From: Bradyrhizobium sp. CB82 | GTDB lineage: Bacteria; Pseudomonadota; Alphaproteobacteria; Rhizobiales; Xanthobacteraceae | Length of the DNA: 64,000 nucleotides | Direction: 5' to 3' | Assembly (NCBI RefSeq): GCF_029714405.1 | Contig: NZ_CP121650.1 | Coordinates: 3,849,001 to 3,913,000, forward strand | Part shown: piece after piece, positions 27,475 through 36,591 of the stretch | Numbering within the stretch: the first letter of the stretch is position 1 | How the letters are laid out: each line of letters starts with the position of its first letter | Translations under genes and position numbers: made by a program | The notes under the pieces: generated by a model | Databases searched by the model: none | What the model saw: the letters and a program-made list of their open reading frames with translations, nothing else | Told to the model about the DNA's origin: nothing

Positions 27475-29346
27475 ATGACCGGCGCGACAATCCGACTCAC
27501 CATGGCGCAGGCCGTGGTGCGATGGCTGACTCAACAGTACACCGAAATCGACGGCGTGCGCGTGCCCCTGTTCGCCGGCGTCTTCGGCATTTTTGGTCAT
27601 GGGAACGTGACCTGCCTGTCCGAGGCCCTGGAGGCGGTGCAGGATCGTCTGCCGACCTGGCGCGGACAGAACGAGCAGTCGATGGCGCTGGCGGCTGTCG
27701 GATTCGCCAAGGCCAAGCTTCGGCGGCAAATCATGGTGGCGACGTCGTCCATTGGCCCCGGTGCTCTGAACATGGTGACCGCGGCGGGGACAGCTCATGC
27801 AGACCGCTTGCCTGTCCTTCTCATCGCTGGCGATACGTTCACCAACCGGTTGCCGGATCCGGTTCTTCAGCAGGTCGAGCATTTTGGCGACCCGACCGTC
27901 ACCGTGAACGACGCGTTCAAGGCGGTCACGCGTTACTGGGATCGGATCACGCATCCCGCGCAGATCATCTCTTCTCTCCCGCAGGCAGTGGCCGCCATGC
28001 TCGATCCGGCCGACTGCGGCCCGGCCTTTCTGGCGCTACCACAGGATACCCAGGAGGTAGCCTTCGACTACCCCGAGGTCTTTTTCGAGTCTCGGAACTG
28101 GACCATCCCGCGTCCGCGTCCCGACCGTCAGAAACTCGCGGAAGCAGCCGCGTTGCTCAGGACTGCGAAGAAGCCGCTTCTCATCTCAGGCGGCGGCGTG
28201 CGCTACTCGCTGGCGGGACATGTCGTCGCGGATTTCGCGGTCAAGCGCGGAATTCCTGTCGTGGAGACGGTCGCCGGCAAGGGCGCGGTGACCCACTATC
28301 ACCCGGCCCATGCGGGGCCGATCGGAATTATCGGCTCAACCTCAGCGAATGCGCTAGCAGCCGAAGCCGATGTCATTCTTGCGGTGGGTACGCGCCTTCA
28401 GGATTTCACGACGGGATCATGGACCGCCTTCAGCCCGGACGCGCGCTTCATCTCGATCAATGCGGCCAGGTTCGATGCAGTGAAGCATCGTGCGCTGGCG
28501 GTGGTGGGCGACGCGCGGGAAACCATTGAAGAGCTCGATGCGGCGCTCGGCGCCTGGCGCGTCGACCCCGCCCACATGGCGCGTGCTCAGATGCTCTTCA
28601 GGGAATGGGACGCGCTGCTCGAGTCGCTGCAGGCCCCCAGCAACGCCCCGGTGCCGACCTATGCGCAGATCGTCCAGGCGGTGAATGCATCCGCAGGCGA
28701 GAGAGATACCTTAATTTCGGCCGCAGGCGGGCTGCCGGGCGAAGTCGCAAAGGGCTGGCGCGTCAAGGCGCCTAACACCTTTGACCTCGAATTCGGCTTC
28801 TCTTGCATGGGCTACGAGGTCGCGGCCGGTTGGGGCCATGCGATGGCCAATTCCGGGCCCGGCGGGCTCGGCGGTACGCCGATCGTGATGGTCGGCGACG
28901 GCACCTATTTGATGATGAACTCGGACATCTACTCGACGGTTCTGAGCGGTCACAAGATGATTGTTGTGGTCTGCGACAACGGCGGGTTCGCGGTGATCAA
29001 CCGGTTGCAACAATTCAAGGGCGTGCCAGGCTTCAATAATCTGTTGACCGATTGTCGCGTTCAGAACCGCGACAATCCTCTTCACGTTGACTTTGCCAAG
29101 CACGCCGAATCCATGGGGGCGGCTGCACGGCGTTGCGAGAGCCTTGCCGAGCTTGTTGCCGCGCTCGAATGGGCCAAAGGCAACGACCGCACCACCGTGC
29201 TTTCGATCGCATCGGACGCTTATTCGTGGGTTCCCGGCGATGCCGACTGGGATGTCGGTGTGCCCGAGGTATCTTCGCGCGAGACGGTGCGAAGCGCGCG
29301 CAAGCAGCAAGACGAGATCCGCGCGAAGCAGCGCATCGGAGTGTGA
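27475..29346 (+). CDS. iolD: 3D-(3,5/4)-trihydroxycyclohexane-1,2-dione acylhydrolase
   Basis: A 623-residue thiamine-diphosphate enzyme of inositol breakdown that hydrolyses the ring of the trihydroxycyclohexanedione made by IolE. The N-terminal region has GVFGIFGHGN and the catalytic-Glu region WRGQNEQSMALAAVGFAKA. The thiamine motif near residue 475 begins GDGTYLMMNSDIY. It starts at ATG 27475 behind GGGAGGA and is six bases from iolE. Length and composition are normal for IolD. Confidence 0.93.
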   Translation: MTGATIRLTMAQAVVRWLTQQYTEIDGVRVPLFAGVFGIFGHGNVTCLSEALEAVQDRLPTWRGQNEQSMALAAVGFAKAKLRRQIMVATSSIGPGALNMVTAAGTAHADRLPVLLIAGDTFTNRLPDPVLQQVEHFGDPTVTVNDAFKAVTRYWDRITHPAQIISSLPQAVAAMLDPADCGPAFLALPQDTQEVAFDYPEVFFESRNWTIPRPRPDRQKLAEAAALLRTAKKPLLISGGGVRYSLAGHVVADFAVKRGIPVVETVAGKGAVTHYHPAHAGPIGIIGSTSANALAAEADVILAVGTRLQDFTTGSWTAFSPDARFISINAARFDAVKHRALAVVGDARETIEELDAALGAWRVDPAHMARAQMLFREWDALLESLQAPSNAPVPTYAQIVQAVNASAGERDTLISAAGGLPGEVAKGWRVKAPNTFDLEFGFSCMGYEVAAGWGHAMANSGPGGLGGTPIVMVGDGTYLMMNSDIYSTVLSGHKMIVVVCDNGGFAVINRLQQFKGVPGFNNLLTDCRVQNRDNPLHVDFAKHAESMGAAARRCESLAELVAALEWAKGNDRTTVLSIASDAYSWVPGDADWDVGVPEVSSRETVRSARKQQDEIRAKQRIGV

Positions 29347-29352
29347 TGAGTC

Positions 29353-30252
29353 ATGAAAGCGAAACTTGGAATTGCCCCCATTGCCTGGTGGAACGACGAT
29401 CTCGCCGAGCTGTCCGACGACGTGAGCCTGGAGGAGTGCTTGCGGCAGGCGAGCGTTGCCGGTTTTACGGGAATGGAGACCGGACGGCGCTTCCCTATGA
29501 ACATGAAGGAACTCGGGCCGGTACTCGCCCGGTTTGGCATTTCCGTATGCGGCGGCTGGTTCTCTGGCCTTCTGCTCGACGGTGACATCGAACGGGAAAA
29601 GGACCGCGTTCGCGCCCAGATGGACTTCTTCATTGCGGCGAAGGCGCCCTGCATCGTCTATGGCGAAACTGCGCGCTCGATCCAGGGCAATCGCTCCGCG
29701 CCGCTCGATACCAAACCCAGACTTTCGGACGAGGAGATGAAGACCTATGGACGCAAGATGACTGACTTCGCCGAGTGGTGTGCCGGGCAGGGAATGCCGA
29801 TCGCTTACCATCATCACATGGCTGCGGCGATCGAGACCGAAGCTGAACTCGACCTGCTCATGGCCAATTCCGGTGAGGCGCTACCGCTGTTGTTCGATGC
29901 TGGCCACATGGCTTTTGCCGGCGGCAACGTCTTGCGTGTCATCGACAAACATCATTCCCGCATCAGCCATGTGCATACCAAGGACGTCCGCAGCAGCGTC
30001 ATCGACAAGCTCGACCGGAAGCGGGAGAGCTTCCTCGATGCGGTGGTGAAGGGGGCGTTCACCGTGCCGGGCGACGGCTCGCTCGACTTCGCCGCGATCA
30101 TCGCCCGCCTCGCGTCCTACGGTTACGAGGGGTGGTTCGTCGTCGAGGCGGAGCAGGACCCGAAGGTCAGCCCTCCGCTCGAAATGGCCAAGAAAGGCCA
30201 CGCGGAGCTGATGCGCTTGATGGCGTCTGCTGGATACGAGGTCGTGCAATGA
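29353..30252 (+). CDS. iolE: Myo-inosose-2 dehydratase
   Basis: A 299-residue TIM-barrel enzyme (xylose isomerase-like fold) that dehydrates 2-keto-myo-inositol to the trihydroxycyclohexanedione. Typical IolE blocks are GIAPIAWWNDDL at the N-terminus, AYHHHMAAAIE, the metal-site DAGHMAFAGG and HVHTKDVR. It follows iolD by six bases, the pathway order. Both enzymes act in the cytoplasm after an inositol dehydrogenase. Confidence 0.93.
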   Translation: MKAKLGIAPIAWWNDDLAELSDDVSLEECLRQASVAGFTGMETGRRFPMNMKELGPVLARFGISVCGGWFSGLLLDGDIEREKDRVRAQMDFFIAAKAPCIVYGETARSIQGNRSAPLDTKPRLSDEEMKTYGRKMTDFAEWCAGQGMPIAYHHHMAAAIETEAELDLLMANSGEALPLLFDAGHMAFAGGNVLRVIDKHHSRISHVHTKDVRSSVIDKLDRKRESFLDAVVKGAFTVPGDGSLDFAAIIARLASYGYEGWFVVEAEQDPKVSPPLEMAKKGHAELMRLMASAGYEVVQ

Positions 30253-30334
30253 ACCCGACCGATCGGATGCCGCGCTCAGCTCTCGCCCTGTCCCGGCGGA
30301 TTCATCTTGGTGCGAAGTCGGGAGGGGAGCTGAA

Positions 30335-31309
30335 ATGAGCATCGGGATAGGAGTCATCGGGACAGGTGTAATGGGCGCCGAGCATGCTCGGATACTCCGA
30401 CACGAGACTCCCGGTGCTCATCTTGCGGGGATTTTTGATGCCGACGCAGCTCGGGCGCAGGCAGTTGCATCTGGAGCAACCGTCTTTTCGGATCCTCAAT
30501 CGTTGATCGCGTCGAATCGGATCGACGCGATCGTGATTGCGTCGCCCGACGCCACACATGCGGCGCTAACGCTCGCCTGCATCGAGGCGGGGAAGCCTGT
30601 TCTCTGCGAAAAGCCTTTGGCGTCATCGGCAGCAGATGCCCTGGATGTGGTGCAGGCGGAAGTCGCTTTGGGTCGCAGGCTCATTCAGGTCGGATATATG
30701 CGACGGTTTGACCCTGGCTATCGCGAGATCAAGCGCGTCAAGGATACCGGTGAATTGGGCGGCCCCGTATTGTTGCACAACGTGCACCGAAACGTTCGCG
30801 CGCCGGATTGGTTCAACGGTTCGATGGCCATCACGAATTCGTTCGTCCACGAGATCGACATCAGCCGTTGGCTTTTGGGGTCGGAGATGGTTTCTGCGCA
30901 CGTGGAGGCGGGCCCCGGCGGCGAGCCCCTCATGATCACGATGAAAACCGACAAGAACGAGATTGTTTCGACCGAGGTTTTCGTGAACGCCAGCTACGGC
31001 TATCACGTCCATGTCGAACTGGTCGGACGGCAAGGCACTGTATCGCTGGCTCCGGCATCGCTGACGCTCTTGAACAGAGACAGAGCTGGCGGTCATTCGT
31101 ATCCGGACAATTGGGTGCCGAGGTTCGAAGAGGCGTATCGCAGGCAAATGGCTGATTGGGTCAGCACGGTGAAGAGCGGAGCGGTGGTCGGCGCGAGCGC
31201 ATGGGACGGCTATGTCGCCTCGGCCATCGCAGAGCAAGTCGCCGAGGCTCTCGCCGGAAATGGTGTGGCCGCCCTGAGATATGGGCCACGGCCCTCGCTG
31301 TATGACTGA
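30335..31309 (+). CDS. Inositol 2-dehydrogenase-like Gfo/Idh/MocA oxidoreductase
   Basis: A 324-residue NAD-dependent dehydrogenase with the Rossmann start IGVIGTGVMGAEHARIL, the motif CEKPLA, YMRRFDPGYREI and the active-site segment HEIDISRWLLG. These are close to IolG-type inositol dehydrogenases. It follows iolE by 82 bases and has GGGAGGGGAG before the ATG. It could act on myo-inositol or an isomer such as scyllo- or D-chiro-inositol; the four paralogues in this region may divide these substrates. Confidence 0.85.
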   Translation: MSIGIGVIGTGVMGAEHARILRHETPGAHLAGIFDADAARAQAVASGATVFSDPQSLIASNRIDAIVIASPDATHAALTLACIEAGKPVLCEKPLASSAADALDVVQAEVALGRRLIQVGYMRRFDPGYREIKRVKDTGELGGPVLLHNVHRNVRAPDWFNGSMAITNSFVHEIDISRWLLGSEMVSAHVEAGPGGEPLMITMKTDKNEIVSTEVFVNASYGYHVHVELVGRQGTVSLAPASLTLLNRDRAGGHSYPDNWVPRFEEAYRRQMADWVSTVKSGAVVGASAWDGYVASAIAEQVAEALAGNGVAALRYGPRPSLYD

Positions 31310-31358
31310 TTGGCGGCAGGCGGGCGCGGCTGCAACGCGAGTGATGGGAGAGGAAGCG

Positions 31359-32429
31359 ATGATCAAGTATGCAGTCGTCGGTGCAGGCTGGATTTCGCAA
31401 CAAGCCTTCTTGCCGGGAGTCGGACAGTCCACAAATTCAAAGGTTACCGCGATTGTGACGGGCGATCCGGACAAGGCTGCGCGGTTGGCGGATTTCCATG
31501 GTATTGGGCAGATTGTCGGCTATGACGGATACGATGCCCTTTTGAGAAGCTCTGACATCGACGCGGTGTACATTGCTCTTCCCAACCACTTGCATGCCGA
31601 CTTCACCGTTCGAGCGGCTCGAGCCGGCAAGCACGTCTTGGTCGAGAAGCCGCTAGCCACGAGCGAACAGGATGCTCTCGCGATGATCGCCGCTGCCCGC
31701 GACGCCGGCGTGTTTCTGATGACTGCGTACAGGCTCCACAACGAACCGGGAACCGTTGCGGTACTCGAACATATCCGCAACGACGCGATCGGCCGTCCGC
31801 TCTTCTTTCAATCGGTGTTCAGTTTTCAGGCGCCGCCAGGGAACCACAGACTGAAAGCTGCGAGTTGGGGTGGACCGCTCCAAGACGTCGGGGTTTATTG
31901 CGTCAACGCGGCTCGTCACATCTTTGCAGAAGAGCCTGTCGAGGCAATGGCGATGGTGCAGCGACCGAACGATGACCCGCGCTTTCGCGAGGTGGAAGCG
32001 TCCGTCACAGCCTTGCTGCGTTTCCCTTCAGGCGGTTTGGCACAATTCGTCGCCAGCTTCGGGGCAGCCGCCGTCGACAATTATCGGGTCGTCGGGACGG
32101 CGGGCGATCTCGAACTCGACCCCGGCTTCAGGTTCGAGACTGCAACAAGACTACGTCTGCGCCGCGACGGTGCGGTCCAGGAAACGCAGTTTCCGCAAAT
32201 CGACCATTTTGGCGCGCAGGTGGAATACTTTTCAGATTGCATCAAAACTGGAACGCCGCCCGAAGCTGATGGCGAGGAGGGGTTGGCGGACTTGCGCGCA
32301 CTGCTCGCAATTGAAAAGTCTGCCCAGACGGGACAACCGCAGGCCATCGCATCCCGCCCGCGTGCCCGCCATCCAACGCCCGACATGGTGCGATTTGCGC
32401 CCGTAACCGATCGGCGACTGGTTTTCTGA
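31359..32429 (+). CDS. Gfo/Idh/MocA family oxidoreductase
   Basis: A 356-residue member of the same superfamily but less like IolG. It starts KYAVVGAGWISQQAF, has EKPLATSEQDA, and carries the active-site block GPLQDVGVYCVNAARH, as in glucose-fructose oxidoreductase-like and xylose dehydrogenase-like enzymes. The ATG at 31359 follows GGGAGAGGA. It ends four bases from the convergent RpiR regulator. Substrate unknown; a polyol or sugar linked to the inositol module is inferred. Confidence 0.84.
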   Translation: MIKYAVVGAGWISQQAFLPGVGQSTNSKVTAIVTGDPDKAARLADFHGIGQIVGYDGYDALLRSSDIDAVYIALPNHLHADFTVRAARAGKHVLVEKPLATSEQDALAMIAAARDAGVFLMTAYRLHNEPGTVAVLEHIRNDAIGRPLFFQSVFSFQAPPGNHRLKAASWGGPLQDVGVYCVNAARHIFAEEPVEAMAMVQRPNDDPRFREVEASVTALLRFPSGGLAQFVASFGAAAVDNYRVVGTAGDLELDPGFRFETATRLRLRRDGAVQETQFPQIDHFGAQVEYFSDCIKTGTPPEADGEEGLADLRALLAIEKSAQTGQPQAIASRPRARHPTPDMVRFAPVTDRRLVF

Positions 32430-32433
32430 GGCG

Positions 32434-33306
32434 TTACTTGCCGGTAACCGTTGGAATCCGCGGATTGATGTCATTTTTCTGTAGTCTGGCTGCCAGCGCT
32501 ACCGTCAAAGCCTGTGCAAGGCACATCGGAGCGGCAAGTGAACGCGAAAATGTATATTCATGCTCTGGAACAGCGAACAGAACGCGGGCGCTCTTAGCCA
32601 GCGGTGACAACGTGCTGTCCGATATCGCAATGATGGGAACGCCATTGCGCCCGGCTTCCTCGACAACGTTGACGACCTCGTTTGCGTAGAATCGGAACGA
32701 CACCGCAACGAGTACGTCCTTCTTGCGGATCGTACGCGCGATGTGCGTAGCAAGACCGCCGCCCGCGTCGAGCAACACGCAACGTTTGCCCAGCATGGTC
32801 AGGATGTAGCGAAGGAATTCAACGACGGGCGCTGAACGCAGTTGCCCGATCAGAAAGACCGAGTCTGCCTTCTCAAGCAGGCTCACCGATTCCGACAGAG
32901 CTTTCGGCGGAATGTCCGAGAGCATGTCCTGAAGAGAAGCAATGTCACGGACGACCAGGTCGCGCAGAAAACCAACTTCGCTACGATCCGCGCGCGCGCC
33001 GAGCTCGATTTCCAGAGCCTTGATGCGCGCCTCGAAACCCGGGGCGGCGGTTGACAAGCGCCGTTGAAATAACGCCTGAAGCTCCTTGAAACCTTCATAG
33101 CCAAGTGACTGGGCGAAGCGCACGAAGCTTGAAGCATGGATGCCGCAGCGATCGGCGATGGCGTTTACCGACAGAACCGCGACATCATTCGGGTTCTGGG
33201 TCAGATAAGTGGCTATCTTTTGATAGGACTTGCTCATGTCATCGTAGCGATCGTGGATGACACGGATCAATTCCTCATAGTCTTCCGGTGTCCTCACGTC
33301 CTGCAT
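32434..33306 (-). CDS. RpiR-family transcriptional regulator, probable IolR
   Basis: A 290-residue regulator. The N-terminal HTH domain (about residues 10-85) has VNAIADRCGIHASSFVRFAQ. A C-terminal SIS domain (about 130-280), which binds sugar phosphates, contains VFLIGQLRSAPVVEFL and AISDSTLSPLAKSA. In alphaproteobacteria inositol catabolism is commonly controlled by an RpiR-type repressor called IolR. Its position inside this module, divergent from the dehydrogenase at 33606, supports that role. Confidence 0.82.
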   Translation of the reverse strand: MQDVRTPEDYEELIRVIHDRYDDMSKSYQKIATYLTQNPNDVAVLSVNAIADRCGIHASSFVRFAQSLGYEGFKELQALFQRRLSTAAPGFEARIKALEIELGARADRSEVGFLRDLVVRDIASLQDMLSDIPPKALSESVSLLEKADSVFLIGQLRSAPVVEFLRYILTMLGKRCVLLDAGGGLATHIARTIRKKDVLVAVSFRFYANEVVNVVEEAGRNGVPIIAISDSTLSPLAKSARVLFAVPEHEYTFSRSLAAPMCLAQALTVALAARLQKNDINPRIPTVTGK

Positions 33307-33557
33307 TTAAGGTGCTCTCATCATTGGTTTCATCGTGTGCAGATGCTGACAAGTTCACTCTCGTTCGGAAGGCCGTCGTCCGTAATAAGTCGGCACTGCC
33401 AGGCATCTGTAGGTCAACTATCCAGCAATCCCGCTGACAATTACCGGACGGGCTAAAGACCCGAAGAGACTCACGCACCCTCGCATCGCCATCTCTGGCG
33501 GCGGAGCAGAAATCATCGATAGCGTCGGCGAACAATTATTGACACTTTTGCATATTC

Positions 33558-33571
33558 GCAATAACTCTTGC
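33558..33571. promoter_or_regulatory. Candidate inositol-regulon operator, site B
   Basis: GCAATAACTCTTGC fits GCAATA-N4-TTGC. It is 35 bases before the GTG of the dehydrogenase at 33606, in the 299-base gap shared with the divergent RpiR gene. A nearby CAATTATTG (33533-33541) is the reverse complement of CAATAATTG in site A, so more than one half-site may be present. Confidence 0.48.
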
Positions 33572-33605
33572 AAGTAAATCGAACATTCGTCGGCGGGAGG
33601 ATACG

Positions 33606-34610
33606 GTGGCGATCAAATTCGCATTGCTCGGGTGCGGGCGCATTGGCGTCTTGCACGCCCGGAATCTTGCCAAGGCGGAGGGGGCGCACCTGGAGACGGT
33701 ATTCGATCTGAACACGATCGCAGCCGAAGCGGTCGCCAGAGCGCATGGCTGCGGGGTATCCGCAAGCGTGGAAGATGCGATTGGCAAGGCCGACGCGGTT
33801 CTGATTGCGACATCGACTGCCACGCATGCCGATCTGATCGAACTTGCGGCAAAGGCCGGCAAGGCGATCTTGTGTGAGAAGCCGATCGATCTCAGTCTCG
33901 ATCGGGTGCGGGCATGCCGCAAGGCGATTGAAGGCTGCAACGTACCAATTCAGATTGGCTTCAATCGCCGCTTCGACCCCGGGCACCGCGCCGCGCGCGA
34001 CGCCTGTGCCGCGGGCAAGATCGGGAAACTTGAGCAAGTCGTCATCACATCACGCGATCCGGGGATGCCACCGCGAGGTTACACCGCGGTCTCGGGCGGT
34101 ATCTTCCGTGACATGACGATCCACGATTTTGACGTGGCGCGTTTCATGTTGAACGACGAGCCGGCCGAGGTCTTCGCGACCGGCAGTGCGCTTGTTGATC
34201 CCACCATTGGAACGGATTTCGGCGACTTCGACTCCATCATGGTGATCATGCGCACTGCTGACGGAAAGCTGTGCCACATCAACAACTCCCGCCGTGCTGC
34301 CTTTGGCTACGATCAGCGGATCGAGCTGTTTGGCAGCGAGGGCATGGTCATCTCGGACAACAAGAAGGCGCACGAGCTGAGATTTTATGGCTCGACCACC
34401 AGCGATGCGGCCGAGCCTTACCTCAACTTCTTTATCGAACGCTACGCAGAGGCCTACGAAGCGGAGATCGGCGCATTCATTGCCGCCGTTCGCGATGGTC
34501 GGCCGACCCAGGCGACTTTCGACGACGGTTACCGCGCGCTCGCGCTTGCGGAGGCGGCAGTCGAGTCCGCCAGGACCGGCAGGAAGGTCGATGTCCGCAA
34601 TCTCGCGTGA
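33606..34610 (+). CDS. iolG: Inositol 2-dehydrogenase
   Basis: A 334-residue NAD-dependent enzyme that oxidises myo-inositol to 2-keto-myo-inositol, the first catabolic step. It has the Rossmann start FALLGCGRIGVLHARNL, CEKPIDLSLDRV, FNRRFDPGHRAARDA and the catalytic HDFDVARFML. The start is a GTG behind GGGAGGA. Among the four paralogues in the region this one looks most like rhizobial IdhA/IolG. It is divergent from the regulator and precedes an SDR gene. Confidence 0.88.
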   Translation: MAIKFALLGCGRIGVLHARNLAKAEGAHLETVFDLNTIAAEAVARAHGCGVSASVEDAIGKADAVLIATSTATHADLIELAAKAGKAILCEKPIDLSLDRVRACRKAIEGCNVPIQIGFNRRFDPGHRAARDACAAGKIGKLEQVVITSRDPGMPPRGYTAVSGGIFRDMTIHDFDVARFMLNDEPAEVFATGSALVDPTIGTDFGDFDSIMVIMRTADGKLCHINNSRRAAFGYDQRIELFGSEGMVISDNKKAHELRFYGSTTSDAAEPYLNFFIERYAEAYEAEIGAFIAAVRDGRPTQATFDDGYRALALAEAAVESARTGRKVDVRNLA

Positions 34611-34688
34611 TGTTGAACGTGCCTTCGAGCGTCGAGAGGCGGTAGCGGCACGCCAAGCAGCGCTCCAACCGACTCTTGGAGAACCGAA

Positions 34689-35498
34689 ATGACTTCGATG
34701 AACGGGAAGATCGCGATTGTCACGGGCGGTACGCAGGGGCTCGGGGCCGCGATCGCCAAACTCTTCGCCGAGCGCGGCGCGAAGGGCATCGTCACGTGTG
34801 GCCGTGACGAGACGAAGGGACGGGCAAAGGCCGATGCAATCGCCGCTGCCACGGGCGCAGCAGTGGTATTTGTGCGCGCTGACCTGACAAAGACGGAGGA
34901 TTGCGCCAGAGTCGTGGCTGAGGCGGACCGGGCCTTCGGGCGCGTCGACGCCTTGGTGAACGCCGCGGGCGACACCAGCCGCGGCACCATCATCGATACG
35001 AGCCCCGAACTTTTCGACCGGATCTTCGCTGTCAACACGCGTGCCCCGTTTTTTCTGATGCAGGATACGATCAAGCTCATGCGCCGCGACGGGGTCCAGG
35101 GTACGATCGTCAACGTCTCTTCAATGTCGGCGATGGGGGGCCAGTCCTTCATTGCTGCTTATTGCGCATCGAAAGGGGCGCTCGACACGCTGACGCGAAA
35201 TACGGCTCATGCGCTGCTGCGCAACCGCATCCGTGTGAACGGCCTCAACATCGGCTGGATGGCCACGGAAGGCGAGTTCAACACGCAGCAGGTCTACCAT
35301 GGCCGGTCTGCCAACTGGCTCGAAGGAGTCGCGGCGCGGCAGCCCTTCGGCCGATTGCTCGATCCCGTCGAGGTCGCGCGTGCCGTCGCGTTCCTGTCCT
35401 GCGATGAGTCCGGAATGATGACGGGAGCCACGATCAACTTCGATCAAAGTATCTGGGGCGCCTACGATACGTCACCGCACCCGGACGCGCCGCTCTGA
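34689..35498 (+). CDS. Short-chain dehydrogenase/reductase
   Basis: A 269-residue NAD(P)-dependent SDR with the cofactor motif TGGTQGLGAA, the NAAG variant NAAGDTSRG, catalytic Ser in NVSSMSAMGG and the YCASK (YxxxK) pair. It follows the inositol dehydrogenase by 78 bases and is probably in its transcript. A polyol or keto-inositol substrate is inferred from context only. Confidence 0.87.
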   Translation: MTSMNGKIAIVTGGTQGLGAAIAKLFAERGAKGIVTCGRDETKGRAKADAIAAATGAAVVFVRADLTKTEDCARVVAEADRAFGRVDALVNAAGDTSRGTIIDTSPELFDRIFAVNTRAPFFLMQDTIKLMRRDGVQGTIVNVSSMSAMGGQSFIAAYCASKGALDTLTRNTAHALLRNRIRVNGLNIGWMATEGEFNTQQVYHGRSANWLEGVAARQPFGRLLDPVEVARAVAFLSCDESGMMTGATINFDQSIWGAYDTSPHPDAPL

Positions 35499-35850
35499 GT
35501 CGTTCCGAGGCCAAAGCCCTTTCTCTGTGACGAGCGGGCGGCGGTCTACTGCCTGGCTTGGTTCATTGCATCGCTGCTTTCGCAAATCGCATCGCAATGC
35601 CGGCCACTTTTCGACGATCTTCAATGCCAGGACTGAAAGACGGGACGGCATCGCGCCAGGCGAGCTGGACGTGGTCTCCTACACTCCCGATGTCCACGCG
35701 TCCTGGCCAAGCCGCAATGAACGGCCCTGCAGGGACCGCCGCCAGCATGTGAAATAGGTGTTGCGGGATTACAGTTGATGCAATATTGGTTGCAGAAAAG
35801 GGCGATGTGAAGCGGCCGGATAGTGCCGCCACCGCAGGGAGGGAACGCGC
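35499..35850. other. Intergenic region before the inositol-type ABC importer
   Basis: About 350 bases with no convincing gene; a short open frame at 35527-35757 lacks a ribosome site. The end of the gap holds the candidate operator at 35780 and a GGAGGGAA ribosome site before the GTG at 35851, so this is probably a separate promoter region. Confidence 0.55.
35780..35793. promoter_or_regulatory. Candidate inositol-regulon operator, site C
   Basis: GCAATATTGGTTGC fits GCAATA-N4-TTGC and is followed by AGAAAAG, much like the GGAAAAA after site A. Over 21 bases it matches site A at 17. It lies 57 bases before the ATPase start, which would place the importer under the same regulator. Confidence 0.5.
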
Positions 35851-36591
35851 GTGGCTTTGCTCGATGTGCGGAGCATCTCGAAGAGCTTTGGCGCCATTCG
35901 GGCGCTGCACGACGTCAGCTTTTCGGTCGATGCGGGGGAAGTGGTCGGGCTGATGGGCGACAACGGCGCCGGCAAATCGACCATGGTGAAGCTGATTGCC
36001 GGAAACTTCCCGCCGACCGAGGGCGCCATCGTCGTCGACGGCAAGTCGTGCCATTTCCACCGGCCGATCGAAGCGCGGGCCGAGGGCATCGAAGTTGTCT
36101 ATCAGGAGCTCGCGCTCGCCGACAACCTGACCGCCGCGGAGAACGTCTTCCTGGGGCGCGAAGTCAAGATGGGTTTCTGGCCGTTCCGCATCCTCGACAA
36201 GCAGTCGATGATCGGGCGCGCCGGCGAGCTCTTCGCCGAACTCAAATCCGAAACGCGTCCCCGGGACCTCGTGAAGAAGATGTCGGGGGGACAGCGCCAG
36301 GCTGTTGCGATTGCCCGGGCCCGGCTGTCTAATGCCAAGCTGGTCCTGATGGACGAGCCGACCGCGGCCATTTCGGTGCGACAGGTCGCCGAAGTGCTCG
36401 AGCTCATCCGTCGGCTGAAGTCTCGGGGAGTATCGGTGATGCTGATCAGCCACCGCATGCCTGACGTGTTTTCCGTCTGCGATCGTATCATCGTGCTCCG
36501 GCGTGGCTCAAAAGTGGCCGACAAGGAAACCGCGACGACCTCGCCGGAGCAGATCACCGGCCTGATTACGGGGGCGATCCGTGAAGCCTAG
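35851..36591 (+). CDS. Sugar ABC transporter ATPase (FrcA-like, single domain)
   Basis: A 246-residue ATPase with Walker A GDNGAGKST, signature MSGGQRQAVAIAR, Walker B LVLMDEPTAA and switch LISHRM. It has one nucleotide-binding domain, as in rhizobial FrcA, not the tandem form of RbsA (about 500 residues). The start is a GTG behind GGAGGGAA. It overlaps the permease by 11 bases. Inositol, fructose or ribose are possible substrates, with inositol favoured by context. Confidence 0.86.
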   Translation: MALLDVRSISKSFGAIRALHDVSFSVDAGEVVGLMGDNGAGKSTMVKLIAGNFPPTEGAIVVDGKSCHFHRPIEARAEGIEVVYQELALADNLTAAENVFLGREVKMGFWPFRILDKQSMIGRAGELFAELKSETRPRDLVKKMSGGQRQAVAIARARLSNAKLVLMDEPTAAISVRQVAEVLELIRRLKSRGVSVMLISHRMPDVFSVCDRIIVLRRGSKVADKETATTSPEQITGLITGAIREA

